Made by a program: the position numbers and the translations under genes
In this document: positions 25,621 to 34,286 of the stretch, piece after piece
Layout: each line of letters begins with the position of its first letter
Position numbering within the stretch: position 1 is the first letter of the stretch
Assembly: GCF_965228705.1 (NCBI RefSeq)
Contig: NZ_OZ245832.1
Span: 1,178,001-1,242,000 of the forward strand
DNA from: Croceimicrobium sp965228705
GTDB lineage: Bacteria; Bacteroidota; Bacteroidia; Flavobacteriales; Schleiferiaceae
Direction: 5' to 3'
Length of the DNA: 64,000 nt
The notes under the pieces: model-generated
What the model saw: only the letters and a program-made list of their open reading frames with translations
What the model was told of the DNA's origin: nothing
The model's database searches: none

Positions 25621-26130
25621 ATGTTTAAAAATCTACTTCTTCTTGGCAGTCTCTTTATTCTACTTAGTGCATGTTCTAAAGAAGAGGAATCTAAATCTGC
25701 CACCCTTCATTATTATTTTGAGCTCAGTACTGAGGATAGTGAAACCCGCTTAGTGGAATTCGACTTTCAATATATGCGTGCTCATCGTTCTGATCCCCGC
25801 GAAATTCGCAGTGTGTATTTGGATCCCGGTTTCGTTCAAATTTCTAATCAAGAGCGACAAAAACACTATATCGGTGCCTCCAGTATAGAAGCTCAATTCA
25901 TTGATGCCTACGATATTTCCCTTTCTGGCTTTCGCCTGATACGTCCAAATGACACCTTAGAACTCCGTTTACTAAATTCTCCTCAGGATCAAATTCCTTG
26001 TAATATACAGCCCGACAAAGGCGACAATCTGGATTTATATTTCGATTTAAACCTAGACCGGTCCTTAATACTGGATTCGGCCGGTTTCAACTGGATCCGA
26101 CCCCAATTTCAAATTCGCAGAGGCTTTTAA
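25621..26130 (+). CDS. Small lipoprotein of unknown function
   Basis: The 169-residue protein has a lipoprotein signal peptide ending LLSACSKEEE (Cys at residue 18). The mature part is acidic, predicted beta-rich (TLHYYFELS, LVEFDFQYMR, LELRLLNS) with one further Cys, and matches no family I recognise. It lies 90 bp after the TetR remnant and 104 bp before the Bax-inhibitor gene, so it is probably transcribed alone. Confidence 0.65.
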   Translation: MFKNLLLLGSLFILLSACSKEEESKSATLHYYFELSTEDSETRLVEFDFQYMRAHRSDPREIRSVYLDPGFVQISNQERQKHYIGASSIEAQFIDAYDISLSGFRLIRPNDTLELRLLNSPQDQIPCNIQPDKGDNLDLYFDLNLDRSLILDSAGFNWIRPQFQIRRGF

Positions 26131-26234
26131 TATCGCCTGACAATAGTGGGCATAGCCTGTAAAACTTGTTGCATGGGGGCATCTCTCCCTATGGGCCTTT
26201 TACTTAACTTGATGGCCTAAAGCATTTTTGAAAT

Positions 26235-26987
26235 ATGTCACTTTTTAAATCCAGCAATCCTGCTTTGCGTAGTTCTACCTTCGAGAAGCAAAACTCCTTT
26301 ATCGATACCAGCAATAGCATGACGGTTGAAGGAACGGTAGGTAAAATTGCAATTTTAAGCCTCCTGGTATTTTGTACGGCGATCTTCAGTTGGAATCAGT
26401 TTATGGAGGCTGAAAGCTTTGAAGGTTTTAGAAGTTATTTAATTGGTGGCAGCATTGGTGGTTTGCTTACTGCCCTGATTGTCATTTTCAATCCTAAAAG
26501 CTCGCCCTATCTAGCCCCTCTTTATGCCTTATTAGAAGGCTTGGTCTTAGGAGCCCTTTCTGCTATGTTCGAATACTCTTACCCCGGTATTGCCGTGCAG
26601 GCTATTCTACTCACCTTCGGTGTGCTTTTTGGGATGTTATTTGCCTTCCGTTCAGGACTAATAAAAGTAACACAGCAATTTAGGTCTATGGTCATTTCGG
26701 CCACCTTTGGCATTGCCATTATCTACCTAATATCTTTTGTAGGAAGCTTTTTTGGTTTTCCTATCCCTATGATTCATGAAGCCAGCACCTTTGGAATTAT
26801 CTTTTCATTAGTAGTGGTTGCTATTGCCGCTTTAAATCTGGTTTTGGATTTTGATTTTATCGAAAAATCTGCTGAGCGAGGTGCCCCAAAATACATGGAA
26901 TGGTACGGCGCTTTTGGCCTGATGGTAACCCTTATTTGGCTCTATCTTGAAATCCTGCGCTTACTTTCCAAATTAAGAGAACGCTAG
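26235..26987 (+). CDS. Bax inhibitor-1/YccA family membrane protein
   Basis: The 250-residue protein starts with the family-typical SLFKSSNPALRSSTFEK, a cytoplasmic lead of about 45 residues, then seven membrane helices with the conserved PLYALLEGLVLGALS, TFGIIFSLVVVAIAALNLVLDFDFIE and EWYGAFGLMVTLIWLYLEIL blocks. The Asp pair in DFDFIE corresponds to the pH-sensing pair in bacterial BI-1/TMBIM proteins such as BsYetJ, which leak calcium. Its physiological role in Bacteroidota is unknown. It is preceded by a 104-bp gap. Confidence 0.9.
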   Translation: MSLFKSSNPALRSSTFEKQNSFIDTSNSMTVEGTVGKIAILSLLVFCTAIFSWNQFMEAESFEGFRSYLIGGSIGGLLTALIVIFNPKSSPYLAPLYALLEGLVLGALSAMFEYSYPGIAVQAILLTFGVLFGMLFAFRSGLIKVTQQFRSMVISATFGIAIIYLISFVGSFFGFPIPMIHEASTFGIIFSLVVVAIAALNLVLDFDFIEKSAERGAPKYMEWYGAFGLMVTLIWLYLEILRLLSKLRER

Positions 26988-27017
26988 GCTAATAGCTCAA
27001 GCATTACTATTTAAGCT

Positions 27018-27428
27018 ATGGAAAGCATTGTAGTTGAAGTACTGATTCCTCAAGAACTCGACAAAGTTTGGGAAGCATGGACCCAGCCAGAGCTTATACA
27101 GAAATGGAACTTTGCCAGTGATGATTGGCATTGCCCGGCCGCCATCAATGAGTTAAAAGCTGGTGGTACCTTAAAATGGCGTATGGAATCGAAAGATGGA
27201 AAACTGGGCTTTGATTTTATTGGGACTTATCTTGAAGTACGGCCCAAAGAATTTATCGCCTATCATATAGAAGACGGTCGGAAGGTTGAAATATCTTTTA
27301 TTGAAAACGGTAATCAGGTGAAACTTAGCGAAAGCTTTGAGCCTGAGAATCAAAATAGCTTAGAACTCCAGAAGCAAGGCTGGCAGGCAATTTTAGAGAA
27401 CTTTAAAAAGCATGCCGAATCGCTTTAA
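27018..27428 (+). CDS. SRPBCC (AHSA1-like) domain protein
   Basis: The 136-residue protein has the START/Bet v1-like fold of the AHSA1 subfamily: ESIVVEVLIPQELDKVWEAWTQPELIQKWNF at the start, then FIGTYLEVRPKEFIAYHIEDGR and a final helix LQKQGWQAILENFKKH. These proteins bind hydrophobic ligands in the cavity between sheet and long helix; no enzyme activity can be assigned. Its stop overlaps the GNAT gene stop by 4 bp, tail to tail. Confidence 0.85.
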   Translation: MESIVVEVLIPQELDKVWEAWTQPELIQKWNFASDDWHCPAAINELKAGGTLKWRMESKDGKLGFDFIGTYLEVRPKEFIAYHIEDGRKVEISFIENGNQVKLSESFEPENQNSLELQKQGWQAILENFKKHAESL

Positions 27429-27712
27429 AGTAAATCTTTATACTTCTCTGGATAGCGATACATTAAGTTCTTAGCAAAGGGACAAACCGGTAGTATTTTT
27501 AAATCATTAGCACGACTATAATCGGCAACCGCTTCTAATAATTGTTTGCCTATACCACGACCCGACATCCTTTCATCCACCTCAGTATGCTTAATTACTA
27601 ATTTGCCGCTTTCGGTTTGCAGCAAATCCATAAAGCCACTAACCGCTGCCTCAGGTCCTTCTTTGTATTCGAAGATACCTTCCCCATTTTCTTTCCACTT
27701 TGCTTCAATCAT
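27425..27712 (-). CDS. Small GNAT-family N-acetyltransferase (YjdJ/NATD1 type)
   Basis: The 95-residue protein is a minimal GNAT domain: VIKHTEVDERMSGRGIGKQLLEAV contains the acetyl-CoA pyrophosphate loop (Q/R-x-x-G-x-G/A variant RGIGKQL), followed by CPFAKNLMYRYPEKYKDLL, typical of the YjdJ/NATD1 group. The acceptor is unknown. It is the last gene of the minus-strand operon; its start overlaps the stop of the 2-hydroxyacid dehydrogenase gene (ATGA). Confidence 0.85.
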   Translation of the reverse strand: MIEAKWKENGEGIFEYKEGPEAAVSGFMDLLQTESGKLVIKHTEVDERMSGRGIGKQLLEAVADYSRANDLKILPVCPFAKNLMYRYPEKYKDLL

Positions 27713-28647
27713 AAATTAAGCTTTGCTATTTTTTGGAGTAGAACCTCAGCCATACGTTCCTGACTTTCAAAAGTCCAGCCTGCAATATGGGGGCTCAAGA
27801 TTACCTTATTACTTTGAAGCAGGTATTCGAAATCATCGGTACTACCTTCCTGCACCAAATTCTCGAAACTACTTTTCTCGTATTCCAGAACATCCAAACA
27901 GGCACCACGCAGTTTCTCGCTTTTCAAAGCTTCCACTACAGCAGCAATTCGAACTATCTTACCGCGTGCAGTATTAATTAATACGATTTGTTTTTTACAA
28001 GCCGCCAGAAAATCTTGATCTACAAAAAAGAGGGTTTCGGTATTCTGTGGTAAATGAATACTAATAATATCCGCTTCTGCTTGAAGCTCTGCCAGGCTGC
28101 ACTCTTCCACTTGTGAGTTGCCATAGCCTTTTTTGTATTTGTCATAGGCAATAACGCGACAATCCAATCCCCGCAATTTACTGGCAAAGGCTGAGCCCAT
28201 GGCACCATAGCCAATAATGCCTACCGTTTTACCTTTCAATTCGAAGCCACGATTTTCCTCACGTAACCACATGCCCTTGCGCACTTCAGAATCCGCGATG
28301 ATCAAACGATGATTTAGTGCTAAGAGCATTCCCAGGGCATGTTCACCTACTGCATGACGATTGCCTTCCGGGGCTGCCAGAACTTTAATGCCTAATTCTC
28401 GGGCCCGATCCAAATCAATATTTTCCAATCCCGCTCCTACTCGAGCTATGAATTTCAATTGTGTGGCCTGCTCCAGCAATTTGGAATCCATGGGCATTCG
28501 GCTACGCAGCACTAATCCACTATAAGCCGACCAATTAATTTCCTCCTGAGAGGCGAAGTACTCCTCTTCGATTTGGAAACCCAATTCAGGTAAGATTTCT
28601 TTAAAGCGATCGTGAACCCGATCTAATATCAGTACTTTTCCTTTCAT
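27709..28647 (-). CDS. D-2-hydroxyacid dehydrogenase (SerA-like, no ACT domain)
   Basis: The 312-residue protein has the NAD motif GIIGYGAMG (about 143-151) and the catalytic residues of the D-2-hydroxyacid dehydrogenases: Arg in NTARGKIV, Glu in LDVLEYE, and His in SPHIAGWT. VGAGLENID and GNRHAVGEHALGMLLAL are also conserved. There is no C-terminal ACT domain, so a phosphoglycerate-dehydrogenase role is possible but not certain. It overlaps both neighbours by 4 bp, within a translationally coupled operon. Confidence 0.88.
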   Translation of the reverse strand: MKGKVLILDRVHDRFKEILPELGFQIEEEYFASQEEINWSAYSGLVLRSRMPMDSKLLEQATQLKFIARVGAGLENIDLDRARELGIKVLAAPEGNRHAVGEHALGMLLALNHRLIIADSEVRKGMWLREENRGFELKGKTVGIIGYGAMGSAFASKLRGLDCRVIAYDKYKKGYGNSQVEECSLAELQAEADIISIHLPQNTETLFFVDQDFLAACKKQIVLINTARGKIVRIAAVVEALKSEKLRGACLDVLEYEKSSFENLVQEGSTDDFEYLLQSNKVILSPHIAGWTFESQERMAEVLLQKIAKLNL

Positions 28648-29390
28648 CGTATGCGCCAGCTAAATCCGGTATTCACAAAATAGTTGCTAAATAAACCAAC
28701 TGCCGGACCTACCCCCACTTGATTACCCGCAAATAGTTCCCATTGAAAGCGCGGACTGAGTTTAAAACTAAATCCCGCATCAAAAGCCAGATAATCGCTA
28801 TTGGCCGAATTCAGGCTTAAGCCATACACCTCAGCAAATACGGAATAATACTCTTTGGAATAAGCCAATAGCACCGTCCATTGAGCGGTATAATCAACAA
28901 ATTCATCATGGTAAAAACCTAAATTACCACTTACCGACCAGGGTCCTTGATTTAAGGCGGCCGAAAGTCGATAATCCAAATTACTGAAGGAACTCTGCAC
29001 GATAAAGGCCCATTGAAGACTCGAACCATTTCCTGGCAATCCAAATCGAAGCATGAGATTAGGATCCTGTCCCTCCCAGCGATAGGCATTATCGAAGGTT
29101 GGGTTATTAATACCACTGAGTTGATAGGCTAAGCCCACCTCAATATGATTCCCCAAACCTAATCGTAGTGCTGTATTTGAACCTACTATTCTCTGATTAA
29201 CAACTATTTGGTTTTCAGCCTGTCGATCATAAAAATCGCGCCATTCCAGGCCTTGCTGTAATTGCAAGCCCCATTTTGGTAAAACTGCTGCCGAATAAGT
29301 CTGTCCGGGACGATCACTTGCAAAATCTTCCTGAGCCTGCAATACCAAGCTAAACAAGAGCAGTCCTAAAGCTAAATTCCATCTTCTCAT
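28644..29390 (-). CDS. Outer-membrane beta-barrel protein (phenol MetA-pathway/transporter-like)
   Basis: The 248-residue protein has a signal peptide (ending LVLQAQ) and then alternating amphipathic strands of a 10- to 12-strand barrel. The mature start DFASDRPGQTYSAAVLPKWGLQLQQG is typical of the Phenol_MetA_deg/transporter-like barrel family, in which DRPG is a hallmark. The end (VNTGFSWRIR) has an aromatic before the last residues. The solute is unknown. It overlaps the mgtE stop and the dehydrogenase start by 4 bp each. Confidence 0.78.
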   Translation of the reverse strand: MRRWNLALGLLLFSLVLQAQEDFASDRPGQTYSAAVLPKWGLQLQQGLEWRDFYDRQAENQIVVNQRIVGSNTALRLGLGNHIEVGLAYQLSGINNPTFDNAYRWEGQDPNLMLRFGLPGNGSSLQWAFIVQSSFSNLDYRLSAALNQGPWSVSGNLGFYHDEFVDYTAQWTVLLAYSKEYYSVFAEVYGLSLNSANSDYLAFDAGFSFKLSPRFQWELFAGNQVGVGPAVGLFSNYFVNTGFSWRIR

Positions 29391-30742
29391 AGCCCTAAGA
29401 TCAGGCGTCCAATCTGGAAATACAAAAAGAGTCCGATAATATCGTTGAGTGTGGTAATAAAAGGACCGGTGGCCAGGGCTGGATCAATCTTGTATTTATT
29501 GAGTACTAAAGGCACAAAGGTTCCGATTAATGCCGCTACCACAATTACCGAGAATAAGGCCACACTAACGGTGAGGGCCAACTTCATTCCATAACCCAAA
29601 AACAAACTGGCGCCAATTACCAAAATACTTAATATCAAACCATTAACCAGTGCTACCCCTAATTCCTTTACCAATCGGTTTATAGTGGTATTATCTGCCA
29701 ATGACTGACTGGCTAAACCTTGTACAATAATGGCTGAAGACTGCACACCAACATTACCTCCCATCGCCGCAATTAGCGGAATAAAAAAGGCCATTTTAGG
29801 AATAATGTCGATATCACTTTCATAGCGGCCTATCACCGAAGCGGCTAAAAGACCTCCAAATAATCCAATTAATAACCAGGGTAAGCGAGCGCGAGTTATA
29901 GACCAGAGGGTATCATCAGCTTCTACCTCATCGGTAAGACCACTGGCAAGGTTATAATCTTCCTTAGCCTCATCCCGAATTAAATCCACTACATCATCAA
30001 TGGTAATGCGGCCAACCAAATGCCCCAGAGGATCCACTACCGGCATTACTACCAGATCGTATTTCTGCATGGTATTGGCTACCTCCTCGGCTTCTGTATT
30101 TACCTCTACATACTGTACTTTCTGAGAATAAACCTCGGATATAGGAGTGCGGGTTGGAGTAGTAAGTAATTTTTTAAGTGAAAGAGTCCCTAGCAGTTTG
30201 TTCTGACCATTTACCACATAGATAGCATGCACCCGCTCCACTTCTTCTGCCTGCTTGCGCATTTCACGTACACATTCGAGTACATTCCAATGATCTTTTA
30301 CCTTGATCATTTCGGTACCCATCAGCGAACCAGCCGTACCTTCGGGATATACCAATAGGCGGGCAATATCCATCGCCTGCTTCTGGTCTTCGATATTCTC
30401 TAATACCTCGCGTCTTTGTACCTCATCCAGTTCATTGATAAGGTCCGCCGCATCATCAGAATCGAGATTATCAATAAGCTCCTGCGCTATCTCCTTACCG
30501 GTATAATCCGCCAGAATCTTTGCCCGCAGGTCATCATCCAATTCCATCAGAACTTCCGCCCCGATTTCATCACTTAGATTTTCATAGAGGATAAGAGCCA
30601 GATCGAAATCGATCTTCTCAATAATTTCGGCTAAATCTGCTGGGTGGCCTTCCCTGAGCAATTCCTCATACTCGCTTAAATGACGCTGGGAAATATCCAG
30701 TTCCAGTTGCTGTAAAAAGTCCTTGCTCAGATCAACACTCAT
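29387..30742 (-). CDS. mgtE: Magnesium transporter MgtE
   Basis: The 451-residue protein has an N-terminal superhelical MgtE_N domain (about 25-135, with GHPADLAEIIEKID), two CBS domains (about 136-260, with GTEMIKVKDHW and VVDPLGHLVGRITIDDVVDLI) and five membrane helices with the pore segments PLIAAMGGNVGVQSS and GTFVPLVL. The cytoplasmic domain senses magnesium and closes the channel. Its start overlaps the rsmA stop by 4 bp, and the rsmA-mgtE pairing is common in Flavobacteriales. Confidence 0.95.
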   Translation of the reverse strand: MSVDLSKDFLQQLELDISQRHLSEYEELLREGHPADLAEIIEKIDFDLALILYENLSDEIGAEVLMELDDDLRAKILADYTGKEIAQELIDNLDSDDAADLINELDEVQRREVLENIEDQKQAMDIARLLVYPEGTAGSLMGTEMIKVKDHWNVLECVREMRKQAEEVERVHAIYVVNGQNKLLGTLSLKKLLTTPTRTPISEVYSQKVQYVEVNTEAEEVANTMQKYDLVVMPVVDPLGHLVGRITIDDVVDLIRDEAKEDYNLASGLTDEVEADDTLWSITRARLPWLLIGLFGGLLAASVIGRYESDIDIIPKMAFFIPLIAAMGGNVGVQSSAIIVQGLASQSLADNTTINRLVKELGVALVNGLILSILVIGASLFLGYGMKLALTVSVALFSVIVVAALIGTFVPLVLNKYKIDPALATGPFITTLNDIIGLFLYFQIGRLILGL

Positions 30743-31500
30743 CCCGTTAACTTTTGTGTTAAGGCTACAAATTCTTGCCAGGTAAGCTGCTCGGCCCGTT
30801 TTTGCAGGGTTTCCGGCGCTATCCCTTCCAGCGGTAAATTTAGACTTTTCAAGGCATTGCGCAGTGTTTTCCTTCTTTGATTAAAGGCCGCTTTCACAAT
30901 TTTTGTGAGCAATGGAATAGCTACCTCGGGCTGCCAGTTTTCCTTGCGCTTAAATCGAATTACACCTGATCGTACCTTGGGAGGTGGATTAAATTCTTCC
31001 GGTTCTACCGTGAAAAGATATTCGCGATCGTAAAAAACAGCCGCTAGCACCGACAGGATTCCATAGGTCTTAGAACCGGGTTCAGCCGTTAAGCGATCGG
31101 CTACTTCCTTTTGAAACATTCCCACCATTTCCGGAATCAATTCCGGATAATCCAGCATTTTAAAAATGATCTGGCTGCTGATATTATAAGGGTAATTCCC
31201 CGCCAGGGCGAAGGGTTCCTTCATCAAGTCTTTCAAATCCAATTGGAGGAAATCACCAGGAATGATATGCCCTTGTAAGGCTGCAAAATGTTCCTCGAGG
31301 TAATGAACGGACTCAGTGTCGATCTCCACCACAAAAACCTCCTGTTCTTGCGCTAATAGATGCTGGGTAAGTACCCCCATTCCCGGACCAATCTCCAATA
31401 CTTTGGAATAGCCCTCTCCGCTTAAGGCTTCGGCAATTCGCCCTGCGGTTTCCGGGTTTTTAAGGAAATGTTGCCCGAGATGTTTCTTAGCTCTAACCAT
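30739..31500 (-). CDS. rsmA: 16S rRNA (A1518/A1519) dimethyladenosine transferase RsmA
   Basis: The 253-residue protein starts KKHLGQHFLKNP, as all KsgA/RsmA enzymes do. It has the SAM motif LEIGPGMGVLTQHLL and the adenine-binding motif AGNYPYNISSQ (NPPY-type). FNPPPKVRSGVIRF and NQRRKTLRNALKSL near the end are conserved family blocks. It dimethylates two adjacent adenosines in helix 45 late in small-subunit assembly. It starts 8 bp inside the end of the M3 peptidase gene. Confidence 0.96.
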   Translation of the reverse strand: MVRAKKHLGQHFLKNPETAGRIAEALSGEGYSKVLEIGPGMGVLTQHLLAQEQEVFVVEIDTESVHYLEEHFAALQGHIIPGDFLQLDLKDLMKEPFALAGNYPYNISSQIIFKMLDYPELIPEMVGMFQKEVADRLTAEPGSKTYGILSVLAAVFYDREYLFTVEPEEFNPPPKVRSGVIRFKRKENWQPEVAIPLLTKIVKAAFNQRRKTLRNALKSLNLPLEGIAPETLQKRAEQLTWQEFVALTQKLTG

Positions 31501-33529
31501 GTAATTCTATCAAACCTGCACGTCGTAATAAAGCCTCCGGATCGGGGTCCTTACCGCGAAAACGCTTGTACAATACTGCAGGATGTTCGGAGCCTCCAGA
31601 GGCTAATAAAGAACGGAACTTTTGGGCCGTTTCTGTATCAAAAAGTCCCTTTTCTTTAAAGAGTTCAAAGGCATCGGCATCCAATACTTCGGCCCATTTA
31701 TAGCTGTAATAGCCAGCTGAATATCCTCCCTGGAAGATATGACTAAAACTACAGGACATATTGGTTTCGTCCTGTGCTGGGAAAAGAGCAGTTTCGGCAA
31801 AAACTGCCTCCTCTACCTCTGCTACCGTATCTAGTTCAGGCAATCCATTGTGCCATGCCATATCCAGCTTAGCAAAACCTACCTGGCGGATGGTTGCATA
31901 ACCTTCCATAAAGGTGGCCGATTCTTTTAATTTATGCACCCACTCTTCGGGCAAGGCACTTCCATTTTCGAAATGATGGGCAAATAAGTCCAGGCATTCT
32001 TTTTCATAGCACCAATTCTCCATGATCTGTGAAGGCAGCTCTACAAAGTCCCAATACACATTGGTACCACTTAAGCTGGCATATTTCCCCTGGGCTAGAA
32101 TACCGTGTAAGCTATGTCCGAACTCATGGAACAAGGTAAGTACCTCATTAAAAGTTAATAAAGAGGGAGTGGATTTCCCCGGCTTGGTAAAATTGCAAAC
32201 GATGCTCACATGTGGACGTTGATCGCCTTCTTTCGTTAGCTTTTGACTGCGGTAGGAGGTCATCCAGGCGCCATTACGTTTTCCTTCACGAGGGAAGAAA
32301 TCAGCATAGAAAATGGCTAAGTGACTGTCATCCGCATTTTTCACCTCATAAGTCACCACATCAGGATGGTATTTCTGGATGTCGGTACGTTCTTCGAAGC
32401 GAATGCCATAGAGTTTATTGGCCACCGCAAAAGCTCCTTCAATCACTCGATTTATTTCGAAATAAGGCTTGAGCTTATTGTCATCAATTTCAAATCGCTC
32501 TTGCTTGAGCTTTTCCTGATAATAATTTAAATCCCAACGTTCGAGTTTATCTATACCATCTTTCTGTTTGGCATAGGCTTCCAATTCCCTTAATTCGCTT
32601 TGAGCAGCTGGAAGAGCTACTTCTTGCAATTTGGCCAGGAAATCATTCACCTCTTGTGGACTGCGGGCCATACGTTCGGAGAGGATATAATCTGCATGGC
32701 TTTTATAAGCTAGCAATTCAGCGCGCTCCTGACGGAGTTTTACGATGCGTAATACACTCTCCTGATTATCGTATTCATCCCCTTTAAAGGCTTTGCTGCC
32801 AAATGCCAATTGAAGTTTTTTACGCAGATCGCGATTTTGGGCATAGGTCATTACCGGAATATAACTGGGCGCCTGAAGACCAATAAAATATTTACCTTCT
32901 TGTCCTTTTGCTTGAGCCTCTTCTGCAGCAGCTTCCAAAGCATAGTCCGGTAGGCCTGCCAATTCCTCTTTATCTAAAAAGAGCTCAAAACGATTCGTTT
33001 CGGCCAATACATTCTCGCCAAACTGAAGGCTTTGCTGAGCCAATTGCTGATCAATTTCTCGCAAGCGCTTCTGAGCTTTGGCATCGAGCTTGGCTCCATT
33101 TCGCTCAAAAGAACGATAGGTCTTATCCAAAAGCATTTGATCTTCATGATCCAGAAGTCCACGATCTGCTTCCTGATAAACTCTTTTAACACGATCAAAA
33201 AGCACGGGGTTTAATAGAATATCATTGCGGTATTCACTCAGCAAAGGCGAAAAATCGCGAGCCAACATTTGAATTTCTTCATTTGTTTCTGCTGAATTAA
33301 GATTGAAGAAGATCTCTGCAATGCGGCTTACCCTTTCACCCGCTTCTTCCAGGGCAATAATTGTATTGGAAAAATTAGGAGCTACGGTTTGATCACAAAT
33401 TGCCTGCACTTCAGCTAAGCCTTCTTTTATAGCCTCCTTAAGTGCCGGAAGAAAATGCTCAGTTTTTATTTCTTCAAAAGGTGCGGTACCAAAGGGAGTA
33501 TTGAAATCCTTTAATAAGGGATTAGTCAT
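31493..33529 (-). CDS. M3 family metallopeptidase (Dcp/oligopeptidase A type)
   Basis: The 678-residue protein has the zinc motif HEFGH (about residue 467) with the third ligand Glu in the following ENWCYEKE region. The N-terminal NPLLKDFNTPFGTAPFEEI and C-terminal FSHIFQGGYSAGYYSYKWAEVL and SEHPAVLYKRFRGKDPDPEALL are conserved in the Dcp/OpdA group. No signal peptide is seen, so it is probably cytosolic and degrades peptides. It is first in the operon with rsmA, mgtE and four other genes. The end overlaps rsmA by 8 bp. Confidence 0.93.
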   Translation of the reverse strand: MTNPLLKDFNTPFGTAPFEEIKTEHFLPALKEAIKEGLAEVQAICDQTVAPNFSNTIIALEEAGERVSRIAEIFFNLNSAETNEEIQMLARDFSPLLSEYRNDILLNPVLFDRVKRVYQEADRGLLDHEDQMLLDKTYRSFERNGAKLDAKAQKRLREIDQQLAQQSLQFGENVLAETNRFELFLDKEELAGLPDYALEAAAEEAQAKGQEGKYFIGLQAPSYIPVMTYAQNRDLRKKLQLAFGSKAFKGDEYDNQESVLRIVKLRQERAELLAYKSHADYILSERMARSPQEVNDFLAKLQEVALPAAQSELRELEAYAKQKDGIDKLERWDLNYYQEKLKQERFEIDDNKLKPYFEINRVIEGAFAVANKLYGIRFEERTDIQKYHPDVVTYEVKNADDSHLAIFYADFFPREGKRNGAWMTSYRSQKLTKEGDQRPHVSIVCNFTKPGKSTPSLLTFNEVLTLFHEFGHSLHGILAQGKYASLSGTNVYWDFVELPSQIMENWCYEKECLDLFAHHFENGSALPEEWVHKLKESATFMEGYATIRQVGFAKLDMAWHNGLPELDTVAEVEEAVFAETALFPAQDETNMSCSFSHIFQGGYSAGYYSYKWAEVLDADAFELFKEKGLFDTETAQKFRSLLASGGSEHPAVLYKRFRGKDPDPEALLRRAGLIELHG

Positions 33530-33620
33530 GCTTAAAATAATTTCCGCAAAGGTAGCATCCCCGTCTTTGGAAGCAATAGTTCTGATATGAGCCTATCAAT
33601 GATTTTGATGAAGCCTAATG

Positions 33621-33628
33621 TAAATTTG
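33621..33628 (+). promoter_or_regulatory. TAAATTTG promoter-like element, nearly leaderless
   Basis: TAAATTTG matches TAnnTTTG, but only 5 bp separate it from the ATG at 33634, so a transcript started from it would have almost no leader. It is a weak call without a clear -33 box. Confidence 0.3.
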
Positions 33629-33633
33629 CAGCC

Positions 33634-34200
33634 ATGAAAGCACAGGAAGCACAGGCGCATTTAAATCAGCTTTGGGAGAAAGCCCAGAAGCAATTAGAGG
33701 AACTTTTCTATTACCGTGAAGAAGAGGACTTAAAAAAGAGATTGGCCCCAAATTCATGGTCGGTAACCGAAGTGCTCTTTCATATAAACTTGCTCAATGC
33801 CGCTTACCTTAAAAATATGCCCTCTATCGACAGTTTGTCGAAAGGAAACAAGGAACGCTCTTTAAAGCGCAGCTTTGTAGGTCGTAAATTGGAAAAGTCA
33901 ATGGCTTTAAAGCCCGATGGGAGTTTAGGCCGGAAATTTAAGACCCCATCCATTAGTGATCCAATTGCAGCTCAGAAACGTGGCCACGCTGCCGTTGAGC
34001 AGGTAATCTTCCGAGAGCTTGTTACAGACCTCAAAACAATAAAGCAATACATCGATATTCTTGACGAAAAGACTTTAGAAAAAAGCAAGGTCCCCACCCT
34101 TTTCCCACTATTGAAAGTAAATGCTGCTGATAGTCTTTTCATTTTACTGGAACACGAACTCCGACATATCGCGCAAGCCAGGCGTATTTTAAAAGCCTAA
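33634..34200 (+). CDS. DinB-like superfamily protein
   Basis: The 188-residue protein has the DinB four-helix layout: a first helix, then SWSVTEVLFHINLLN with a metal-ligand-type His, and the C-terminal LFILLEHELRHIAQARRIL with two His, giving the usual three-His metal site. A basic Lys-rich loop lies between. DinB-like proteins include thiol transferases and others; no substrate can be assigned. It is followed by a strong hairpin terminator shared with the convergent PorP gene. Confidence 0.8.
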   Translation: MKAQEAQAHLNQLWEKAQKQLEELFYYREEEDLKKRLAPNSWSVTEVLFHINLLNAAYLKNMPSIDSLSKGNKERSLKRSFVGRKLEKSMALKPDGSLGRKFKTPSISDPIAAQKRGHAAVEQVIFRELVTDLKTIKQYIDILDEKTLEKSKVPTLFPLLKVNAADSLFILLEHELRHIAQARRILKA

Positions 34201-34230
34201 AAAATAGGTCTCTAAATACTCATAAAAATA

Positions 34231-34261
34231 AAAGCCGTCTCGGTCAGACCGAGACGGCTTT
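34231..34261. terminator. Strong bidirectional hairpin terminator
   Basis: AAAGCCGTCTCGGTC (34231-34245) and GACCGAGACGGCTTT (34247-34261) are perfect 15-bp reverse complements around one base, in practice a loop of 3-5. T-runs on both strands make it terminate both the DinB gene (+) and the PorP-like gene (-). Confidence 0.93.
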
Positions 34262-34286
34262 TTTATTTTACTATAAACCCTAAGGC

